DNA of 22,328 bases, from positions 1-22,328 of the forward strand of contig JBNMKZ010000042.1 in assembly GCA_050874585.1 (NCBI GenBank), given 5' to 3'. This stretch comes from UBA1067 sp050874585 (GTDB lineage: Bacteria > Verrucomicrobiota > Kiritimatiellia > RFP12 > UBA1067). A program made the translations under genes and the position numbers. The notes below the pieces were generated by a model. It did not search any database, was not told the DNA's origin, and saw only the letters and a list, made by a program, of their open reading frames with translations. Below are positions 15,379 through 22,328 of the stretch, in pieces (position 1 is the first letter of the stretch; every line of letters starts with the position of its first letter).

Positions 15379-16031
15379 TTGTTCTTGGGACGATTGATGT
15401 GCGGAAGCGTTTCCGTATTCCGGGTCAGCGACCGATTGAGGTTCTGAAGGGGGTCAATTTCTCCGTCTATCCAGGCGAAAAGGTCGCCATCATCGGACGT
15501 TCGGGGGCCGGTAAGTCGACGCTGTTGAATATCCTCGGCGGTTTGGAGCGTCCGACCTCGGGTACGGTGACGCGGCCGAAGAACATCGGTTTTGTCTTTC
15601 AGAGCTATCACCTGATGCCGGAACTGACGGTGCTGGAAAATGTCGTCCTACCGACGATGGCGCGTTCGTATGCGAATGGTGACAAGGGTGGTCGCCAGTC
15701 GCGGATGCGGGCGGCTGAACTCCTGGAGCGCGTGGGGCTTGGTGGGCGGTTGAATCACCTGCCGACGGAACTCTCGGGCGGCGAGATGCAACGCGTCGCC
15801 TTGGCGCGGGCGCTTGTGACGCGGCCGGAACTCGTCCTTGCGGATGAGCCGACGGGCAACTTGGATGCGCTGACGGGGGCTGAGATTCTTCGCATTCTCT
15901 CCGACCTTTCCGTTGGCGGCTCGGTCTCGCTTGTGATGGTGACGCACTCCCCAGCAGCCGCGGCGATTTGTGACCGCACACTGACGCTGGAGAATGGCGT
16001 ACTCGTCAGTTCGTCTTCTTCAGTTTCTTGA
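15375..16031 (+). CDS. LolD-like ABC transporter ATPase
   Basis: 218 aa. ATG 15375 overlaps the permease stop by 4 bp (ATGA), and this start aligns with the family; the frame continues upstream but lacks homology there. Walker A GRSGAGKS (~42-49), Q-loop FVFQSYHLMP (~75), signature LSGGEMQRVALARAL (~137), Walker B LVLADEPTGNLD (~160), H-loop VTHS (~195). The LSGGE-Q-R-ALARAL and DEPTGNLD signature is that of the MacB/LolD/FtsE group. It energises the upstream permease. The gene ends in a run of Ser codons (VSSSSSVS) that overlap, on the opposite strand, the last 26 bp of uvrB. It is the last gene of the operon; no terminator lies between it and uvrB. Confidence 0.9.
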   Translation: MIVLGTIDVRKRFRIPGQRPIEVLKGVNFSVYPGEKVAIIGRSGAGKSTLLNILGGLERPTSGTVTRPKNIGFVFQSYHLMPELTVLENVVLPTMARSYANGDKGGRQSRMRAAELLERVGLGGRLNHLPTELSGGEMQRVALARALVTRPELVLADEPTGNLDALTGAEILRILSDLSVGGSVSLVMVTHSPAAAAICDRTLTLENGVLVSSSSSVS

Positions 16032-17988
16032 TTTGGTCGCGCAGGTAGGCCGCACGCTCGAATTCAAGGTTGTCGGCCGCCTCGAGCATTTCGCGGGTCA
16101 TCTCCGCAAGAATGTCTTCCTTCGGTGTGAGTGGTCCGATTTCTTCCACCTGAATGGTATCGGTCGGCGCAAGTGCCGTCCGCGTCTTGCTTCTGAAGAC
16201 GTAGGAGGATTCGTTGATGGTGCGCTTGACGGACTTTGGGGTGATGTGGTGTTGCGTGTTGTAGGCGATTTGCCTGTCGCGGTGGTTCTTCGTGATGCGC
16301 AGGAGGTCGCGAATCGCGTCCGTCTCATGGTCTGCATAGAGAATGACCCGCCCGTGGACGTGCCGCGCCGTCCGCCCCGCCGTCTGCACAAGGGAGGTCG
16401 TCGAACGTAGAAAGCCCTCCTTGTCCGCGTCAAGAATGGCGACGAGTGCCACTTCGGGGAGGTCGAGCCCTTCGCGCAGCAGGTTGATGCCGACCAGGAC
16501 GTCGAACTCGCCTTTTCTCAATCGCTGGAGTATTTCGACCCGTTCGATGGCATCGATGCCCGAATGCAGGTATTCGACGCGAATGCCCGTCTCGTGCAGG
16601 TAGTGGGTCAGGTCTTCGGCACTGCGCTTGGTGAGCGTTGTCACGAAGATTCTGTCCTTCTTGCGAGCGACGCGGTTGATTTCCTCGATGAGATCGTCAA
16701 TCTGGTTGGCGAGCGGGCGAATCTCTATCTCGGGGTCGAGAAGTCCGGTCGGGCGAATGACCTGTTCGGCGACGGTCTGTGACTGGTCGTACTCGTAGTC
16801 GCCCGGTGTGGCCGAGCAGTAGACGACCTGGCGAACCTTTCCGCTGAATTCGTCGAATGTGAGCGGGCGATTGTCCTTGGCGCTCGGAAGACGAAAGCCG
16901 TAGTCCACGAGCTTTTGCTTGCGGGCCTGGTCGCCGTTGTACATGGCCCGAATCTGGGGAACGGAGACGTGCGACTCGTCGATAATCGTCAGGAAGTCGT
17001 CCGGGAAGTAGTCGATGAGGCATTCGGGAGCGGATCCGGGAGCGCGTCCCGTGAGCGGACGGGAATAGTTCTCAATGCCGTTGCAGTAGCCGAGTTCGCG
17101 CATCATCTCGATGTCATATTCCGTCCGTTCGCGCAGCCGTTGCGCCTCAAGTAGCTTACCCTTGGACTCAAAGTAGGCGAGCCGGTCCTTGAGTTCCGCC
17201 TCAATGCGGGCGAAGGCCGCCTCGAACTTGTCCTTGCCCATGACGAACTGCTTGGCCGGAGTCACGACGGCGGCGGGCATGGCGGCCCCGCACTTCCCGC
17301 TGACAGGGTCGAGTGTACGAATCGAGTCGATTTCGTCACCGAAGAACTCGACGCGGATTGCCTGCGTCTCATAGGCGGGGAAGATGTCGAGGATGTCGCC
17401 GCGCACACGGAACACGCCGGGGGCAAAATTGAAGTCGTTGCGCACGTACTGGGCCTCGACGAGTCGCGCAATCAGTGCGGTTCGGGAGATGGATTCGCCG
17501 CGCTTGAAGCCGACGGCAAGATCGCGGTACTCGTCCGACTCACCGAGGCCGTAGATGCAGCTGACGGAGGAGACGACGATAACATCCTTTCGGGCAATTA
17601 GGGCGTTCGTGGCGGCAAGGCGATAGCGTTCGATTTCCTCATTGATTGAGGCATCCTTCTCAATGTAGGTATCCGTCTGGGGAATGTAGGCCTCGGGCTG
17701 GTAGTAGTCGTAGTAGGAGATGAAGTACTCGACGGCATTCTCGGGGAAGAATTCCTTGAGTTCGGAGAAGAGCTGGGCGGCCAGTGTCTTGTTGTGGGAG
17801 AGAATCAGGGTCGGTCTCCCCCACTTGGCGATGAGGTTGGCCATGGTGAACGTCTTGCCTGAGCCCGTCACACCCTGAAGGATGAGCCGGTCGTCGCCAC
17901 GCTTCAGGCCTTCGTAAAGCGCGGCGATGGCCTCCGGCTGGTCGCCGGTCGGCTTGAACTTAGATACGAGTTTGAATGGACTTTGCAC
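16006..17988 (-). CDS. uvrB: UvrB, excinuclease ABC subunit B
   Basis: 660 aa, the family's usual size. Start GTG 17988, ~8 bp after the -10 hexamer on this strand. Walker A GVTGSGKT (39-46), the beta-hairpin region with YYDYYQPEAYIPQTDTYIEK (damage verification), DESHVSVPQ (Walker B-type), helicase half with VEYLHSGIDAIERV, GINLLREGLDLPEV and the QTAGRTAR motif VI. The C-terminus carries the UVR domain (EMLEAADNLEFERAAYLRDQ) for UvrC contact. It loads onto damaged DNA with UvrA and recruits UvrC in nucleotide excision repair. All key motifs are intact. It is encoded alone, convergent with and overlapping lolD by 26 bp. No LexA box was recognised in the 119-bp upstream interval. Confidence 0.98.
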   Translation of the reverse strand: MQSPFKLVSKFKPTGDQPEAIAALYEGLKRGDDRLILQGVTGSGKTFTMANLIAKWGRPTLILSHNKTLAAQLFSELKEFFPENAVEYFISYYDYYQPEAYIPQTDTYIEKDASINEEIERYRLAATNALIARKDVIVVSSVSCIYGLGESDEYRDLAVGFKRGESISRTALIARLVEAQYVRNDFNFAPGVFRVRGDILDIFPAYETQAIRVEFFGDEIDSIRTLDPVSGKCGAAMPAAVVTPAKQFVMGKDKFEAAFARIEAELKDRLAYFESKGKLLEAQRLRERTEYDIEMMRELGYCNGIENYSRPLTGRAPGSAPECLIDYFPDDFLTIIDESHVSVPQIRAMYNGDQARKQKLVDYGFRLPSAKDNRPLTFDEFSGKVRQVVYCSATPGDYEYDQSQTVAEQVIRPTGLLDPEIEIRPLANQIDDLIEEINRVARKKDRIFVTTLTKRSAEDLTHYLHETGIRVEYLHSGIDAIERVEILQRLRKGEFDVLVGINLLREGLDLPEVALVAILDADKEGFLRSTTSLVQTAGRTARHVHGRVILYADHETDAIRDLLRITKNHRDRQIAYNTQHHITPKSVKRTINESSYVFRSKTRTALAPTDTIQVEEIGPLTPKEDILAEMTREMLEAADNLEFERAAYLRDQIKKLKKTN

Positions 17989-17995
17989 GGCGGAG

Positions 17996-18004
17996 AGTAT
18001 ACCA
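17996..18004 (-). promoter_or_regulatory. TGGTATACT promoter of uvrB
   Basis: On the minus strand AAAAAATGG-TATACT (hexamer 18001-17996). There is no -35 match at 17-18 bp. GTG 17988 begins 8 nt downstream of the hexamer, so the transcript should be leaderless or nearly so. Confidence 0.75.
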
Positions 18005-18062
18005 TTTTTTACCGTCGCGTGGCGTGTGCCAATCTGCCGCGCAAGCCCGCCGCAGACAGGGG

Positions 18063-18076
18063 GTTTTTGGTATAAT
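18063..18076 (+). promoter_or_regulatory. TGGTATAAT promoter of SGNH gene
   Basis: Five T's, then TGG-TATAAT (hexamer 18071-18076). Diverges from the uvrB promoter ~65 bp away. The segment 18038-18080 resembles 7559-7599 upstream of the FlbD-like gene. Confidence 0.75.
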
Positions 18077-18107
18077 ACCCAACAAGGTTAGTCAAGGAGT
18101 TTGTGTC

Positions 18108-19592
18108 GTGAATAAAATTCAGTGTCGTTCGCTTGCCGCCACGCTCGTGTGCGCGGCACTTTTGTCGCCCGCCTTCGGGGCGATTCGTTCGGTTACGCCG
18201 GCCGTGTGGGTCAACAGTCCGCAGAAGATGCAGCGTCATTACGCGAAACTTGCCGACGTGTCGAATGGCGCGGCGAAGGTCGTCTTCATCGGCGACTCGA
18301 TTACACATTACTGGGAGACGACCGGGCGTTTTCAGCTTCAGAACCATTTTACGGACAATGGGTGCAAGGTCCTCAATCTCGGCACGAGTGGCGATCGGAC
18401 GGAGAATGTCCTCTGGCGGCTCGACCACGGTGAACTCGACGGCTACGAGGCGAAGTGCATTCTCCTGATGATCGGTACGAACAACACGGGGCATTTCAGC
18501 CGCGAGGATGAGCCGCCGTCTGATACGATTCTCGGTGTCCGGGCCGTCCTCCGGAAGATTCGCGAGAAGCAGCCGAAGGCGGTTGTTGTTCTGACGGCCA
18601 TCTTCCCGCGTGGGCGCAGCGTGGACGATTCCTGCCGCGTCCGCAATGCCATTGTCAACAAGGAGATTCAGAAGTTCTGCGATGGGCATCAGGTCTTCTG
18701 GTGCGACTTCAACGACCAGTTCCTGACCCCGGATGGACTTCTGCCGCGTGAATACTTCCCCGACCGCCTGCATCCGGCGGCCATTGGGTACGAGATTTGG
18801 TATTCGGCCGTCAAGCCCTACATCGACTATGCGCTTTCGGACGGTGCCTTGCCGCGTCCGGCCAACCGCTATGCGGCGCATGTCACGCAGGCGGACGTGC
18901 GAATGGATGAGCTGAACACGACCTATCCCATGACGCGCATCCAGTCGGAGGGCTTTGCCAAGGACGACTGGTGGCTCGACCGTCTGCTCCGCAACCGCAA
19001 CCAGATTGCCGACTCGAACAAGTCCATCGACCTCGTCTTCTTCGGCGATTCGATTACGCACAACTGGGATAACGCCGGCAAGTCTCAGCTTGAGGAGCTG
19101 CGCAAGACCTACTCGGTGCTCAACATCGGGTATTCGGGCGACCGCACCCAGCACCTCGTTTGGCGCGGCGAAAATGGCGAGCTGGACGGGTATGAGGCGA
19201 AGTGCGTCATGCTGATGATTGGCACGAACAACGGGAGCGACCGCGACACGCCAGAAGAGATTGCGGAAGGCGTCCGCAAGGTGCTCGGCATCATTGCCGC
19301 GAAACAGCCGAAGGCAAAGGTCCTGCTCCTGCCGATTTTCCCACGTGGGGCGGACGCGACCGACCGCAAGCGCGTCAAGAACGAGAAGGTGAACGCCATC
19401 ATCAAGGCCTTCGCAGACGGCGAACGGGTCGTGTGGGTGGACTTCAACAGCAAGCTCGTGGACGAGAAGGGCGACACGCAGTGGGTGATGCCCGATCGCC
19501 TGCACCCGAACGCGAAGGGCTACGACATCTGGGTCGAGGCGGTTCTGCCCTACTTCGAGCGTTTCTGCGGCAAGTCGGCGGCGGCGAAGTAA
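18108..19592 (+). CDS. Secreted tandem SGNH/GDSL hydrolase
   Basis: 494 aa from GTG 18108, with AAGGAG 8 nt upstream and the promoter at 18071; the frame extends upstream through the promoter but that part is not translated. Signal peptide 1-24 (LAATLVCAALLSPAFGA). Two full SGNH domains, each with its four blocks. Domain 1 (~50-245): IGDSITHYW (nucleophile Ser ~63), LGTSGDRTENVLWRL (Gly), LMIGTNN (Asn), DRLHP (Asp/His ~218-221). Domain 2 (~295-485): FGDSITHNW (Ser ~315), IGYSGDRTQHLVW, LMIGTNN, DRLHP (~461-465). Both triads are intact. The pattern is that of PAF-acetylhydrolase-like SGNH esterases, often acting on acetylated or acylated carbohydrates. Domain 1 and 2 are clearly duplicates that have diverged. 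Substrate unknown; periplasmic or extracellular. Confidence 0.88.
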   Translation: MNKIQCRSLAATLVCAALLSPAFGAIRSVTPAVWVNSPQKMQRHYAKLADVSNGAAKVVFIGDSITHYWETTGRFQLQNHFTDNGCKVLNLGTSGDRTENVLWRLDHGELDGYEAKCILLMIGTNNTGHFSREDEPPSDTILGVRAVLRKIREKQPKAVVVLTAIFPRGRSVDDSCRVRNAIVNKEIQKFCDGHQVFWCDFNDQFLTPDGLLPREYFPDRLHPAAIGYEIWYSAVKPYIDYALSDGALPRPANRYAAHVTQADVRMDELNTTYPMTRIQSEGFAKDDWWLDRLLRNRNQIADSNKSIDLVFFGDSITHNWDNAGKSQLEELRKTYSVLNIGYSGDRTQHLVWRGENGELDGYEAKCVMLMIGTNNGSDRDTPEEIAEGVRKVLGIIAAKQPKAKVLLLPIFPRGADATDRKRVKNEKVNAIIKAFADGERVVWVDFNSKLVDEKGDTQWVMPDRLHPNAKGYDIWVEAVLPYFERFCGKSAAAK

Positions 19593-19601
19593 TCCGCCGC
19601 G

Positions 19602-22094
19602 CTACTTCAGCAGTTCGGCAAGGTCCTCCGTCGTCAGTTTCTCGACAATGGCCGCGTCCGTCGTCGAGACGGTCGCGGCGATGAGGGCCTGCTTGCGCCG
19701 TTGCAGGGCCAGGACCTTCTCCTCAATGGAGCCGGACGCGATGAGCTTGACCACGTAGACTTTCTTCTTCTGCCCGATGCGGTGGGCGCGGTCGGTGGCC
19801 TGGTCCTCGACGGCGGGGTTCCACCAGGGGTCGTAGTGCATGACCATGTCGGCTCCGGTCAGGTTCAGTCCCGTGCCGCCCGCCATGAGGGAAATCAGGA
19901 AGACGGGGATTGTGGGCGTGCGGTTGAAGCGGTTGCACTCGCCGAGGCGGTCCTTCGTCGAGCCGTCGAGATAGCAGTAGGGAATGCCCAGTTTCTCCAG
20001 TTCCTTTCGGAGAATGTCAAGCTGAGAGACGAACTGGGAGAAGACGAGGACGCGGTGTCCGCCGCCAATGGCCTCGTCCAACTGGTCGAGGAAGGCCTCG
20101 ACTTTGCCGCGAGAGGCGATTCGGCGGAGTTTCATCAGCAGGGCGAGCATCTCGAACTTCGTCTTGGCTCCGCGGCGTTCCCGCTGGAGGACGGCCGTGT
20201 ATTCGCGCTGGGTTTCTTCCGGCATGGGGCAGTAGGAAATCTTCACAAGCTTGTCGGGCAGATCCTTCGCCACCGTCTTCTTGAGGCGTCGCAAGATGAA
20301 CGGATGCAGTTTGCGCTTGAGGCGGGCCTGCGCCTCGGCACCAGCCTCGCCTCCCTCGCCAATGGGGTCTTCGTATCCAATCTTGAATGTCTCGTAGTCC
20401 CCGAGGTAGTTTGGCATGAGGAAGTCGAAGATGGACCAGACGTCGGTGACGGAGTTCTCGATGGGCGTGCCCGTGAGGACGAGCCGCTGGTCGGCGTGGA
20501 GGTTCTTGGCCGCCCGCGCATTGCGCGTTTGCCGGTTCTTGATGTGCTGGGCCTCGTCAAGGACGACGGCGGCGAAATCCTGTTCCAGATAGGCATCTTC
20601 GAAGTCGCGCTGGAGAAGGGTGTAGGAGGTGATGACGAGGTCGGCCGCGTTCATGCGGCGGAAGTCCCGGGCGCGGTCGGGACCCGAGATGACGAGCGTC
20701 TTGAGCCCGGGCGTGAATTTCGCCGCTTCGGCCTCCCAGTTCCGCACAAGCGACGTCGGGCAGACGATGAGGGACGGCTTGTGGAGCGTCCGCCGCACAC
20801 GCGGCAACGAGAGCCACGAAAGGGTCTGCAGGGTCTTGCCGAGGCCCATTTCGTCCGCCAGCAGTCCGCAAAGCCCGGCGTTTTCGAGAAAGCGCATCCA
20901 GTAGACGCCCTGCTTCTGGTAGGGGCGCAGGATGTGGTCAAGTTCGCCGAGGGCGACGGGTTCGAACTTGGCCGCGCCTTCCCGGTTGCGTTCGGCGGCG
21001 ACCGTGCGCCAGTTCCGTGCGGCGGAATCGTCGAGGTCGATGCCGTCGAGGAGGTCGAGCGAGGCCTTGACGTAGGGGGCGTGAACGCCGCTGACGCGGA
21101 ACCATCCGTCCGCCGCACCGCTCCCCCGTGTGGCGCAGTCGCGGAAGATGCCGTGCATTTCCTCAATGGACGAGTTGTCGAGTAGCGTCACGTGTCCATC
21201 CTTGAGAATGTAGCCGTCGCCGCGATTGAGCGCCGCCTGGATTTCGACGGGCGAGACGTCCGTGCCCATCGCGTCGAACTCGTAGGTGACGTCAAAGGCA
21301 CCGTTCGGAGCGTCCCGAATCTTGACGACGGGCACGACGGAGGGCATGGTGTCCGTCAGGGACATCAGCCGGTCGGAGAGGTCGACGCGCCAACCCTTCC
21401 GCCGGAGAAAGGGAAGCCCCGCACCGAGGAAGTTCAGCACCTTCTGAGGATCGGTGAGGTAGAATCGGCAGTCCCCCTCGCGATAGCCAGGCGTAAAGCC
21501 ATATTTCTCCACGAGCTTGGTCGCGGCCTTCTCGTCGGGCAGGGAGCGCGTGCGACGCACGAGGGGGTCATCCGGGTCGGGTAGCCAGACGGTGCGCTCG
21601 CCCTGCAGGGAGCAGGCGGGGAATTCGATGGTCCCGTAGTGCGCGTCAATTTCAATGGAGAGGCTGGCGCGGGAGCCGGAGACGAAAGCGAAGAAGCGCG
21701 GGGCCATGGGGACGGGGATGAAGTCGTCGTCCGGCTGGGCGGGTGCCGCATCGTTGGTGATGGATGGGGCGCTGGCGGTCTCGTCTTCGGCATCGTCCAT
21801 TTCCTGCACCATGACGGCGATGCCGAGGGCGACGACATGGGGGCAGATTTGCCCATAGCGCTGATTTGCCGCGCAGGGGCAGGCGGACTTGATGCGGCCG
21901 CCCGGCTCCAGATGGAAGGAGACGGGCATTTCCCAGCCGTCCCGCTGCTCAATCTTTCCACGGATCTCCAGCTTGTCGTCGTCATATTCGGCCTTTGTCA
22001 CGTCGCCGGAATTGACGAGTGCAAGGGCCTGATTGAACACGTCCACCCCGCCCCACTGGACGAGTTCGTCTTTTGTTATGCCGCTTCTTACCAT
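19602..22094 (-). CDS. SNF2-family helicase with SWIM zinc finger
   Basis: 830 aa from ATG 22094, the first start after the promoter; the frame runs further upstream but crosses the promoter with no homology. N-terminal SWIM zinc-binding motif Cys72-Pro-Cys74 ... Cys84-Pro-His86. Then a mixed beta region (~90-380) typical of bacterial SWIM-SNF2 proteins. The SNF2 motor begins at ~395: LRPYQKQGVYWMRFL, Walker A DEMGLGKT (~410), DEAQ box (~512), LTGTPIENSVTDVWSIFDF (motif III). The second RecA-like half has VFSQFVSQLDIL, YLDGSTKDRL, LMAGGTGLNLTGADMVMHYD and ATDRAHRIGQ (motif VI). It should be an ATP-driven double-stranded DNA translocase; roles reported for the bacterial group concern transcription or DNA repair. 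It stands alone, convergent with the SGNH gene with 9 bp between stops. Confidence 0.93.
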   Translation of the reverse strand: MVRSGITKDELVQWGGVDVFNQALALVNSGDVTKAEYDDDKLEIRGKIEQRDGWEMPVSFHLEPGGRIKSACPCAANQRYGQICPHVVALGIAVMVQEMDDAEDETASAPSITNDAAPAQPDDDFIPVPMAPRFFAFVSGSRASLSIEIDAHYGTIEFPACSLQGERTVWLPDPDDPLVRRTRSLPDEKAATKLVEKYGFTPGYREGDCRFYLTDPQKVLNFLGAGLPFLRRKGWRVDLSDRLMSLTDTMPSVVPVVKIRDAPNGAFDVTYEFDAMGTDVSPVEIQAALNRGDGYILKDGHVTLLDNSSIEEMHGIFRDCATRGSGAADGWFRVSGVHAPYVKASLDLLDGIDLDDSAARNWRTVAAERNREGAAKFEPVALGELDHILRPYQKQGVYWMRFLENAGLCGLLADEMGLGKTLQTLSWLSLPRVRRTLHKPSLIVCPTSLVRNWEAEAAKFTPGLKTLVISGPDRARDFRRMNAADLVITSYTLLQRDFEDAYLEQDFAAVVLDEAQHIKNRQTRNARAAKNLHADQRLVLTGTPIENSVTDVWSIFDFLMPNYLGDYETFKIGYEDPIGEGGEAGAEAQARLKRKLHPFILRRLKKTVAKDLPDKLVKISYCPMPEETQREYTAVLQRERRGAKTKFEMLALLMKLRRIASRGKVEAFLDQLDEAIGGGHRVLVFSQFVSQLDILRKELEKLGIPYCYLDGSTKDRLGECNRFNRTPTIPVFLISLMAGGTGLNLTGADMVMHYDPWWNPAVEDQATDRAHRIGQKKKVYVVKLIASGSIEEKVLALQRRKQALIAATVSTTDAAIVEKLTTEDLAELLK

Positions 22095-22104
22095 GTTGGG
22101 GGAT

Positions 22105-22113
22105 AGTATACCA
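22105..22113 (-). promoter_or_regulatory. TGGTATACT promoter of SNF2 gene
   Basis: On the minus strand ATATGG-TATACT (hexamer 22110-22105), TGn extension, no -35. ATG 22094 is 11 nt from the hexamer, leaving a leader of about 4 nt. Confidence 0.7.
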
Positions 22114-22191
22114 TATCGTTCGGACGACGGCCGACAGCGCGGCGGCTTGGGACACCCACGAACACAAGCACGGAAAGGCGGGGAGAGGCCA

Positions 22192-22228
22192 TGCCGCGTC
22201 GGCGTTGTGAAGGCGCGGCACTTTTTAT
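22192..22228 (+). terminator. Terminator-like hairpin at right edge
   Basis: TGCCGCG (22192-22198) pairs with CGCGGCA (22214-22220), followed by C and five T's. No plus-strand gene ends nearby inside the window, so either it ends a short unseen transcript or is coincidental. The 22114-22191 segment holds nothing else I recognise. Confidence 0.4.
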
Positions 22229-22251
22229 TGGGACGATAACGATTTATTTGC

Positions 22252-22279
22252 TTGACAGTTTTGCGTAATATGGCAAAAT
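22252..22279 (+). promoter_or_regulatory. Outward sigma-70-type promoter
   Basis: TTGACA (22252-22257), 16-bp spacer, CAAAAT (22274-22279). Perfect -35 and weak -10. It would drive a plus-strand gene beyond the window's right end. Confidence 0.5.
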
Positions 22280-22328
22280 AGCATCGGAGCCGGCGGCGGT
22301 GCACCTGACGCGGGCGAGGGGCGGGAAA

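Noticed and set aside
19701..21185. 494-codon plus-strand frame
   Set aside because: Antisense to the SNF2 helicase, which has full motifs; the translation has no domain features.
22095..22304. 70-residue N-terminal extension of the SNF2 protein
   Set aside because: It would be translated from upstream of the TGGTATACT promoter and shows no family similarity; ATG 22094 is preferred.

Overview
This looks like a GC-rich bacterial chromosome fragment, most plausibly from the PVC superphylum (Kiritimatiellota, Verrucomicrobiota or Lentisphaerota). That placement is inferred from gene content: an HU-like/Ig-like DNA-binding protein, an ExbB-ExbD-ExbD cluster followed by a TonB-like protein carrying a squalene-cyclase-type toroid, a large SWIM-SNF2 helicase, tandem SGNH hydrolases, and GC-rich dispersed intergenic repeats. 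No rRNA, tRNA or CRISPR array was seen.

Layout. 1-1136: a charged coiled-coil protein (5' end outside the window) and an AT-rich, UDG-fold-like gene with composition unlike its surroundings. 1133-3728: a sigma-54 enhancer-binding protein, then a consensus sigma-54 promoter (2758-2773) with palindromes upstream, then a glycine-zipper membrane protein and a DUF1232/YkvA-type membrane protein; together they read as a self-contained envelope-response module. 3729-5134: a 21-bp repeat cluster, then a strong promoter, a ~275-nt structured leader with a small ORF and an attenuator-like hairpin, the HU-like gene, and an excellent terminator. 5222-6720: a decayed IS30-type transposase abutting the 3' remnant of a MATE efflux gene, plus a small secreted protein. 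6721-7601: a gene-free stretch with a 22-bp tandem array and two copies of a ~85-bp palindrome-bearing repeat.

7602-10539: a FlbD-like fusion protein with an apparently leaderless start, a chagasin-type lipoprotein and an ABC-F ATPase whose first nucleotide-binding domain lacks its helical insert. 10671-16031: a tight six-gene operon, exbB, exbD1, exbD2, TonB-like/toroid protein, lolC/E-like permease and lolD-like ATPase, suggesting a proton-motive-force-driven envelope machine made together with an ABC exporter of the lipoprotein-releasing type. 16006-17988 (-): uvrB, overlapping the end of the lolD-like gene. 18108-19592: a secreted double-SGNH hydrolase. 19602-22094 (-): SWIM-SNF2 helicase. 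The right edge holds a terminator-like hairpin and an outward promoter.

A recurring theme is a promoter of the form TGGTATAmT (extended -10, no recognisable -35), found in front of five genes. Three of these have the start codon at or within a few bases of the predicted transcription start.
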